A stretch of 20,241 bases of DNA from CAZPMT01 sp964587655 (GTDB taxonomy: Bacteria > Hydrogenedentota > Hydrogenedentia > Hydrogenedentales > SLHB01). This document shows positions 15,136 to 20,241 of the stretch, piece by piece. How positions within the stretch are numbered: position 1 is the stretch's first letter; every line of letters begins with the position of its first letter. The position numbers and the translations under genes were made by a program. The DNA lies in NCBI GenBank assembly GCA_964587655.1, contig CAZPMT010000101.1, forward strand, positions 1-20,241, read 5' to 3'. Below the pieces are notes generated by a model, which had not been told where the DNA came from, searched no databases, and saw nothing but the letters and a program-made list of their open reading frames with translations.

Positions 15136-16587
15136 ATGCGTTTGTGGAAAAAGATCCTTCTGGGCATTTTGATTTTCGTGATCATCGTTGCCGGTCTCGT
15201 TGTCGTGTTTGTCGGCCCGTGGCCTACATACGCGTCCGGTTTCGAGGGGACGAAATACTTCAACGACGCCATCGCCGCGATCGACGCCAACGTCAAACAA
15301 TGCGAGATCACGGACAAACCCGGGCAACTCAAGGCCGGCTGGGGTGTCGCGAACATTGTGCCTCCGGCCGGCACGCCGCTCGCCGGCTACGGCGCACGCA
15401 GAGGCAAACCGTCCACGGGCGTCCATGACGAGTTGTACGTGAAGGCCGTGGCGTTCAGCGACGGGAAGGACACTGCGGTTGTCGCGGGCGCCGACATACT
15501 GCTTGTCCCGCCGAACGTCGCGGAAGCCGTGCGCGCGGAAGTCGCTAGGCAGACTCCGCTGACGGCCAACAATCTGTTCTTTACGGCCAGCCACACACAC
15601 GATGGACCGGGCGGAATGGGTCAGGGTCTGGTGGCCGATATCTCTTTTGGCAAGTACGATCCGAGGATTCCGGAACTGCTCGCCAAGGCGTTTACCTCCG
15701 CCATCGTGGATGCCTACAATTCGCTCGCACCGGCCAAGATGGCCCATGGAAAAGTCAAGGCGGAACAGTTCATCCGCAACCGCACCCGCGAAGCCGCGGT
15801 GGATCCGGATTTGAACTTCATGGTCATCGAGAAAGCGGATGGCAAGCGTTGCTACGTCGTGCGGTTCTCCGCGCATCCAACGATCCTTAGCGACGACAAC
15901 ATGCAGTTCTCCGCCGAGTATCCCGGATACTTGCAGCGGGCGATCGAGCGGGCGACCGGCGGCACGGCGGTATACCTTGGCGGGGCCGTCGGCAGTATGG
16001 GACCGCGCGCCCCGGAAGCCCCGGACCCGTTCTCGCGGTGTCAGGCCATGGGCGAAGGATTGGCGAAGTTGGTGCTCGACAACGCCCAGAATCTGAATTT
16101 CGTCTCCAACGCGGACGTCGTGTCGATCGGGATCGGATTTCAGTTGCCGCCGTTCCAACTCCGGCCCCGTAGCGCGAAATGGCGCGTTTCACCGCTCCTG
16201 GGCAAGCTCGCCGGATTGCGCGAGACCGGATGGATGACCGCCGTGCGCGTGGGCGGCGCGGTATTCGTGAACACGCCTTCCGATTTCAGCGGAGAGGTGA
16301 GCGTGACATGGAAGGAATGGGCGTCGATCAAGGGCTATGATCTGTGGGTTTCGGGTTTTTCCGGCGAATACGCGGGCTACGTCTCGCCCGACAAGTATTA
16401 CCATGAAGTCAAGGACAAGAACGGCGGAACCGAATATGAAACGGGCACGATGTCCTGGACCGGGCCACACCAGGAAGCGTTTTTCACGGCGTTGATGAAG
16501 CGCATGGTGGAATCCATGGGCAAGGCGCCCAGCCCGCAGCAGGCCCTGCGGCAAGGCGCGGTCGCGAATGCAACTCCCGCTTCCTGA
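15136..16587 (+). CDS. neutral/alkaline non-lysosomal ceramidase-like protein, membrane-anchored
   Basis: A 483-residue protein with an uncleaved signal-anchor (KKILLGILIFVIIVAGLVVV, ~5-27) and a ceramidase N-terminal-type domain. Family landmarks are GWGVANIVPPAGTPLAGYG (68-86), TGVHDELYVKAVAF (94-107), the probable metal-binding SHTHDGPGG (152-160, H153 and H155), NRTREAAVDPDLNFMVI (215-231), FSAHPTIL (H247) and SAEYPGYL (259-266). AAGGAG precedes the ATG. Characterised members cleave the amide bond of ceramides with zinc, but many bacterial members, like this one, lack the C-terminal domain and have unproven substrates. It probably acts on the outer face of the membrane. Its last 20 bp overlap the next gene. 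I saw no damage. Confidence 0.85.
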   Translation: MRLWKKILLGILIFVIIVAGLVVVFVGPWPTYASGFEGTKYFNDAIAAIDANVKQCEITDKPGQLKAGWGVANIVPPAGTPLAGYGARRGKPSTGVHDELYVKAVAFSDGKDTAVVAGADILLVPPNVAEAVRAEVARQTPLTANNLFFTASHTHDGPGGMGQGLVADISFGKYDPRIPELLAKAFTSAIVDAYNSLAPAKMAHGKVKAEQFIRNRTREAAVDPDLNFMVIEKADGKRCYVVRFSAHPTILSDDNMQFSAEYPGYLQRAIERATGGTAVYLGGAVGSMGPRAPEAPDPFSRCQAMGEGLAKLVLDNAQNLNFVSNADVVSIGIGFQLPPFQLRPRSAKWRVSPLLGKLAGLRETGWMTAVRVGGAVFVNTPSDFSGEVSVTWKEWASIKGYDLWVSGFSGEYAGYVSPDKYYHEVKDKNGGTEYETGTMSWTGPHQEAFFTALMKRMVESMGKAPSPQQALRQGAVANATPAS

Positions 16588-17989
16588 ACCGGAGGAATCC
16601 TCTTCCACCTTTGCTCCGCCGCCCGTCGCGGTGGGCCGGCGAACGCTGTTTTCACGGCCATTGGCGGCGCTCCTTCTCGGCGTGGCCCTAATCGGCGCGG
16701 CCGCGTTGGCGGAGACGGCCCTTCTCAGGAACCAGCTCTGGAAGGATGCCCTACTCGTTCCGGAAGGCACACTGCCAGAACATTCCGCGGGCCTTATTCC
16801 GGTCGCCGTAAGACGACTCCCGCTGGACCTTCCCGCAAGTGTGCGTCCCCTCGTGGCCCAACTGCGGGCGTTGCCGGACGCAGCGGGATTGATAGATCCT
16901 CTTCACCTCGACAAGGGCGAACGCGTCGTATCGTTGTCCCTGCCCGCGGCAACGCTGACGCCCCTGCTCGCCTCCGGGAAACTCCCGGCGCCGGGCAAGT
17001 TGGAGGCCCTCGCGGGCGATCTCGCTTCCCGGAAATCGTTTGACCTGGATGGCGCAACATTCCTAGTCGTCGGCCGTTTGCAGCGCGGCGTGAACGGGCT
17101 GGCATACGCCTACGTTGTTCTTGAGTCGGAGGGCTTGCAGCAGTACTTCACGCCGGCGTCGGGCGCGACAAGCGGCTGGATCGATCCTGAGGGACTCAAG
17201 CGTTTCGAAGACGATGAGACGCATCTCGAGGGCGAAGATTCCCCCAAAGCCGTGGCCGGGTTCACCCGCAGCGTCTCATGGATCGCCGGTCTTGCCTTTG
17301 CGGGATTGATCCTGGTGGCCGGGGCGGGTTCCTTATTGCAGATCCGATTCCTGCGTTATTCGGCCAGCCGCACGGCTGGCCCATTGAGTTCCGTCTTGCG
17401 GGAGCTCGACGCGCGGCCTGGATTGTTTGCATCCATGCACGTCTTGCTGTACGGCGTGTTCTTCCTCATGATGCTCCTGGCTCTTGCGTATCCGGTCGCC
17501 AACATTCGGGCTTCGTTGTTGGTGCGCGATGCTTTCCTCAAGGGCGATCTGAGCTATATCGGCGACGCTTATGCAAGCGGAGACATCCTCCGCGCCACCG
17601 CCGCGACCTTTGTCCACAACTATTTCGTCGCAACGATTCTCTTCACGCTCCTGCCTTCCCTCGTGATACCGTTCGTGGGCGTGCTCAAGAACCTGCTCTC
17701 TTTCGGCGTGGTGGGATTTGTGATGGCGCCGCTCTGGACTGGCTCCGCGCCACCGCTCGTGTATCATTGCATCACGATGACGCTCGAAATGGAGGCATAT
17801 ATTGTGGCTTCCTTCGTGGCAGTCGTGTTTCCGCTGCGCGTCTTCAAAGGACTCACGACGACAGGTTTCGGCGAGATCGTTCAAGGAATGCGCATTGTCG
17901 CGGGCGGCGCCCTGCTTGCCGGTATCATGTTGGCCATCGCCGCCCTTTATGAAGCCACAACGCTGATCATCTTGAGCCCATTGAGATGA
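16568..17989 (+). CDS. multi-pass membrane protein with SpoIIM-like (DUF95-type) C-terminal domain
   Basis: A 473-residue integral membrane protein. One helix at ~31-51 is followed by a large soluble loop (~52-232) with no family I recognise. At least six further helices lie at ~235-257, 289-311, 350-372, 375-393, 406-425 and 442-465. The C-terminal core, with AATFVHNYFVATILFTLLPS, FVGVLKNLLSFGVVGFVMAP and an E-containing helix (CITMTLEMEAYIVASFVAVV), resembles stage II sporulation protein M-like proteins, a family also found widely in non-sporulating bacteria. The start at 16568 lies inside the preceding gene (20-bp overlap), implying translational coupling. No spore genes are nearby, so a sporulation role is not implied. 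The similarity is read by eye and is moderate. Confidence 0.7.
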   Translation: MQLPLPEPEESSSTFAPPPVAVGRRTLFSRPLAALLLGVALIGAAALAETALLRNQLWKDALLVPEGTLPEHSAGLIPVAVRRLPLDLPASVRPLVAQLRALPDAAGLIDPLHLDKGERVVSLSLPAATLTPLLASGKLPAPGKLEALAGDLASRKSFDLDGATFLVVGRLQRGVNGLAYAYVVLESEGLQQYFTPASGATSGWIDPEGLKRFEDDETHLEGEDSPKAVAGFTRSVSWIAGLAFAGLILVAGAGSLLQIRFLRYSASRTAGPLSSVLRELDARPGLFASMHVLLYGVFFLMMLLALAYPVANIRASLLVRDAFLKGDLSYIGDAYASGDILRATAATFVHNYFVATILFTLLPSLVIPFVGVLKNLLSFGVVGFVMAPLWTGSAPPLVYHCITMTLEMEAYIVASFVAVVFPLRVFKGLTTTGFGEIVQGMRIVAGGALLAGIMLAIAALYEATTLIILSPLR

Positions 17990-18004
17990 AGACGAGAGGA
18001 CTCG

Positions 18005-18703
18005 ATGAACGTGGACCAAAATCCCAACCTGGGCTGTGTGCACAACGTCCGAAAGACCCACGAAACGCCGGCCCTTGACGGTCCGTTTGACTGCGGCGCA
18101 TGGAAAGACGCCGCGGAGTTGCGCGTGGACCATTTCCATGCGCGCGGCAGCGATCATCGGCCCAAGGTTCGGGCAAAGCTGCTGTATGACGATCAGTCCG
18201 TCTATGTGCAATTCCGCGTTAACGACCGCTATGTCGTGTGCGTCCACACGGAATACCAGGCGCCCGTCTGCCGGGACTCGTGCGTCGAGTTCTTCGTGCA
18301 GCCGAAACGCGATAAGGGGTATCTCAACTTCGAGGTCAACTGCGGCGGCCACCTCTTGCTGAGCTACGTCGAAGACCCCACGCGAACGCCCGACGGGTTC
18401 AAGAAGTACACAAGAATCCCCTGGGAGGAGGCCAAGTCCATCAGGATCCACCACTCGATGTCCGGCCGGGTCTTCCCAGAGGTCCAACAGGAAACGGAAT
18501 GGTCCGTGGCATACGCCGTTCCATTTGCCTTGTTCGAGCGTTACGCCGGACATCTCGGAGACGTGACCGGACAGGAATGGCGCGCGAACTTCTACAAATG
18601 CGCCGACGACTCTTCACATCCCCACTGGGCCGCCTGGGCGCCCATCGGAGAGGAACTGAATTTCCACCAGCCGCGATTCTTCGGCCTGCTGCATTTCGCA
18701 TAG
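18005..18703 (+). CDS. carbohydrate-binding family 9-like (CBM9-like) protein, no signal peptide
   Basis: A 232-residue beta-sandwich protein. Diagnostic segments are TPALDGPFDCGAWKDA (21-36), KLLYDDQSVYVQFRVND (58-74), DSCVEFFVQP (91-100) and YLNFEVNCGGHLLLSY (106-121), followed by EWSVAYAVPFALFE. This is the layout of CBM9-like proteins, relatives of the xylanase sugar-binding module. It starts 15 bp after the previous gene with AGAGG upstream of the ATG and is the last gene of the run. Unlike most sugar-binding modules it is alone and has no visible export signal. It is also rich in cysteine and histidine. The ligand is unknown; it may act in the cytoplasm or bind something other than polysaccharide. 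Confidence 0.82.
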   Translation: MNVDQNPNLGCVHNVRKTHETPALDGPFDCGAWKDAAELRVDHFHARGSDHRPKVRAKLLYDDQSVYVQFRVNDRYVVCVHTEYQAPVCRDSCVEFFVQPKRDKGYLNFEVNCGGHLLLSYVEDPTRTPDGFKKYTRIPWEEAKSIRIHHSMSGRVFPEVQQETEWSVAYAVPFALFERYAGHLGDVTGQEWRANFYKCADDSSHPHWAAWAPIGEELNFHQPRFFGLLHFA

Positions 18704-18844
18704 TCGCGGGGGCTTCAGCCGCCCAACACAGCCCTTGCGACGAGCGCGGCGCCCAGCACACACCTCCTCGATCGTGTTTATCCCGCCATAGTTCATGAAG
18801 AAGGCAGGGACTCGCGAGAATCCCAACACCCGTGTTACGTGGGT
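18704..18844. other. intergenic stretch with repeat-like GGGGGCTTCAGCCGCCCAAC segment
   Basis: About 140 bp between the CBM9-like gene and the methyltransferase promoter. The first 40 bases (GGGGGCTTCAGCCGCCCAAC and following) look like a dispersed intergenic repeat, but only one copy is in the window. No gene is credible. Confidence 0.35.
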
Positions 18845-18873
18845 TTGACTTATTAGGTTCTTGCTGCAATAAT
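18845..18873 (+). promoter_or_regulatory. strong sigma70-like promoter giving a probably leaderless methyltransferase mRNA
   Basis: TTGACT (18845-18850) and AATAAT (18868-18873) are separated by exactly 17 bp; each differs from the consensus at one position. The expected start point, 6-7 bases after the -10, coincides with the ATG at 18880. No ribosome-binding site could then lie on the mRNA. Confidence 0.75.
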
Positions 18874-18879
18874 CTGCGC

Positions 18880-19953
18880 ATGGCGCGTTCTTGCACAACC
18901 TATACGGCCAAGTGGAAGAGGGGCAGAACCACGGTCGTGCGTGTTCCCGAGGCATTGGCTGACAGTGTGCTCGAGTACGCTCGGAGACTTGACGCAGAGG
19001 AGGGACTCCTGGCGAGAGAGGCCCATGGCGTGTATCGAACGGCTGCCGATGTCGACATGGGCGAGCCTATCAACGTTGCCTCGATCCCACAGCGGTCGCC
19101 ATTTCGCTACCCCGGAGGAAAGACTTGGCTTGTCCCGTACATACGCACTTGGCTCGCGAGTCTTAGCCCCAGACCAACCGTGCTTGTAGAACCTTTTGCA
19201 GGCGGAGGCATCGTAGGACTGACTGCGGCCTTTGAGCATCTCGCGGATCACGGAGTGCTCGTGGAAAAGGATCGGGATGTGGCATCCGTGTGGCAAACCA
19301 TTCTGGGGGGGCAGGCGGAGTGGCTCGCTCACAGAATAGAGTGTTTTGACCTGACAGGAAAAAGCGTGGGACTCGTTCTTAAGGCGCCCGCTTCTAGCCA
19401 ACGAGAACGCGCCTTTGCCGCCATTCTCCGCAATCGTGTGCAGCGCGGCGGGATCATGGCTGCGGGCGCTGGTCTTGTCAAACACGGGGAAAACGGCCGA
19501 GGGCTTCTATCACGGTGGTATCCCGCCACCCTTGCCAAGCGCATCCGGGCAATCGCCGCGATGCGACAGAGACTGAGCTTTATCGAAGGCGATGGTCTGG
19601 AAATAATCGAGGCCTATGCTGACGACGAGGGCGCCGCCTTCTATGTGGACCCGCCTTACACGGTCGCCGCAAGACGGCTATATCCCCATTGGCAGGTTGA
19701 TCACCGCGGCCTATTTGATCTCTTGGCGAAAGTGAAAGGGGCTATTCTTCTCACTTACGATAACACGAAGGAGATCGAGGTGCTGGCCGCGAAATCCGGA
19801 TTCGTAACCCAGGCTGTGGCCATGAAGAACACGCATCACGTGCACATGACCGAACTGATGGTGGGAAAAGACCTCAAGTGGCTTCAGAACGCGCGAGTTT
19901 CTCGTGAAGCGCGCGCTCGAACTGCTCAAGGGACACTGGCGTTCCACCGGTGA
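18880..19953 (+). CDS. D12-class (Dam-like) adenine-N6 DNA methyltransferase with N-terminal extension
   Basis: A 357-residue DNA adenine methyltransferase that uses AdoMet. Motifs appear in alpha-class order: FRYPGGK (75-81, motif X), VEPFAGGG (103-110, motif I, AdoMet) and FYVDPPYT (254-261, catalytic motif IV). The C-terminal ELMVGKDLKW is typical. Most D12 enzymes start just before FRYPGGK; here about 70 extra residues precede it. These contain GRTTVVRVPEALADSVLEYA (15-34), which looks like a ribbon-helix-helix DNA-binding element. I chose the ATG at 18880 because a strong promoter ends 6 bp upstream. The ATG at 19057 (residue 60) would remove the extension but leave the intervening frame unexplained. 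The gene overlaps a convergent gene by 80 bp. It could be half of a type II restriction-modification pair or an orphan methyltransferase. Confidence 0.9.
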   Translation: MARSCTTYTAKWKRGRTTVVRVPEALADSVLEYARRLDAEEGLLAREAHGVYRTAADVDMGEPINVASIPQRSPFRYPGGKTWLVPYIRTWLASLSPRPTVLVEPFAGGGIVGLTAAFEHLADHGVLVEKDRDVASVWQTILGGQAEWLAHRIECFDLTGKSVGLVLKAPASSQRERAFAAILRNRVQRGGIMAAGAGLVKHGENGRGLLSRWYPATLAKRIRAIAAMRQRLSFIEGDGLEIIEAYADDEGAAFYVDPPYTVAARRLYPHWQVDHRGLFDLLAKVKGAILLTYDNTKEIEVLAAKSGFVTQAVAMKNTHHVHMTELMVGKDLKWLQNARVSREARARTAQGTLAFHR

Positions 19954-20241
19954 GGCCCTCGACGGCGTTCTCAAGCGTGGTGAAAATGACCTCATTGCAA
20001 GCGATTCGATAGCGCCCGTTCTCGGGCCCTTCGTAATCCATAATGAACCAAGCGATGTCTGAATTGGATAGGTGCTCCACTCGGCGCATCTCAGCAAGTG
20101 ATTCCCAGAACGATTTGTCAACAACCACGGCCGCTTTCCTGCCCCATCGACGCAACGTAGGCACCTTGATCTGCAGTTGAGGCATCAGACTGCATATTTC
20201 GGGCGCGGCCACTTCGTGAATTCGGCTGATCGCGGCCAGTA
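19874..20241 (-). CDS. C-terminal part of a convergent protein, possibly the cognate restriction endonuclease
   Basis: The frame is open through the right edge, so the start lies outside the window. About 122 residues are visible, beginning LAAISRIHEVAAPEICSLMP. Then come QLQIKVPTLRRWGRKAAVVVD, in part, and FWESLAEMRRVEHLSNSDIAWFIMDYE, in part. It ends LTGGTPVSLEQFERALHEKL and SEAT. It reads as a well-formed mixed alpha/beta C-terminal domain. I do not recognise a named family with certainty. Convergent orientation against a D12 methyltransferase, with overlapping 3' ends, is common for type II restriction-modification pairs, which is the main ground for the suggestion. Any catalytic PD-(D/E)xK residues would have to lie mostly beyond the window. 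Confidence 0.55.
   Translation of the reverse strand, partial: LAAISRIHEVAAPEICSLMPQLQIKVPTLRRWGRKAAVVVDKSFWESLAEMRRVEHLSNSDIAWFIMDYEGPENGRYRIACNEVIFTTLENAVEGLTGGTPVSLEQFERALHEKLARSEAT

Noticed and set aside
14863..16158. 431-codon minus-strand frame across the small protein and ceramidase-like genes
   Set aside because: It spans several real plus-strand genes and their junctions and has low-complexity Asp/Arg/Gln composition.
17333..18553. 406-codon minus-strand frame across the SpoIIM-like and CBM9-like genes
   Set aside because: Composition rich in His/Glu/Gln/Arg from antisense codons, and it crosses a gene boundary.
18441..18896. Minus-strand frame across the end of the CBM9-like gene and the methyltransferase promoter
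   Set aside because: Antisense shadow and repeat-derived sequence; no motif or ribosome-binding site.

Overview
The window reads as a high-GC contig from a metagenome-assembled genome. The gene set fits Hydrogenedentota or a related Planctomycetes/Lentisphaerae-like lineage: a Gfo/Idh/MocA oxidoreductase, a secreted DUF4838 protein, an NHL-repeat protein with an Ig-like N-terminus, a neutral-ceramidase-like protein, a CBM9-like protein and one flagellar gene. This placement is inference from gene content only; there is no rRNA or other marker gene. I saw no tRNA, rRNA or CRISPR array.

Left end (1-446). A fragment of a K+/H+ antiporter, actinobacterial in style, runs straight into the antisense of hsdR. 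About 27 bases at the join (420-446) read sensibly in both genes, as expected for a k-mer-mediated assembly chimera. The first ~420 bases probably belong to another organism.

Defence region 1 (420-5831, minus strand). A type I restriction-modification operon runs hsdM, hsdS, a four-helix-bundle 'suffix' protein, hsdR. Junctions are tight: an 11-bp overlap, a short gap and a 4-bp ATGA overlap. hsdM carries three separate lesions: a stop at codon 17, a 1-base loss in the catalytic NPPF motif, and an 11-bp tandem duplication that shifts the frame. hsdR is lost beyond about residue 609 at the chimeric join. GTCCGTGTCC-type low-complexity DNA occurs at three places in the operon. Two minus-strand promoter candidates lie upstream, one overlapped by a perfect inverted repeat.

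Metabolic region (6343-11373, plus strand). A Gfo/Idh/MocA oxidoreductase and a secreted DUF4838 protein form a likely operon. An NHL-propeller protein with its own sigma70-like promoter follows. Together they suggest uptake and breakdown of glycans or sugar acids.

Middle. Nested inverted repeats (11412-11660) separate the convergent NHL and flgK genes. flgK (minus) has no flagellar neighbour. A 507-bp intergenic stretch with two hairpins follows.

Second plus-strand operon (13862-18703): zinc-dependent polyol-type dehydrogenase, 2-TM small protein, ceramidase-like protein, SpoIIM-like membrane protein and CBM9-like protein, with ATGA or 20-bp overlaps or gaps of only 15 bp.

Defence region 2 (18845-20241). 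A strong promoter sits so close to a D12-class adenine methyltransferase start codon that the mRNA is probably leaderless. The methyltransferase has a ribbon-helix-helix-like N-terminal extension. Its 3' end overlaps by 80 bp a convergent gene that leaves the window and may be its restriction partner.
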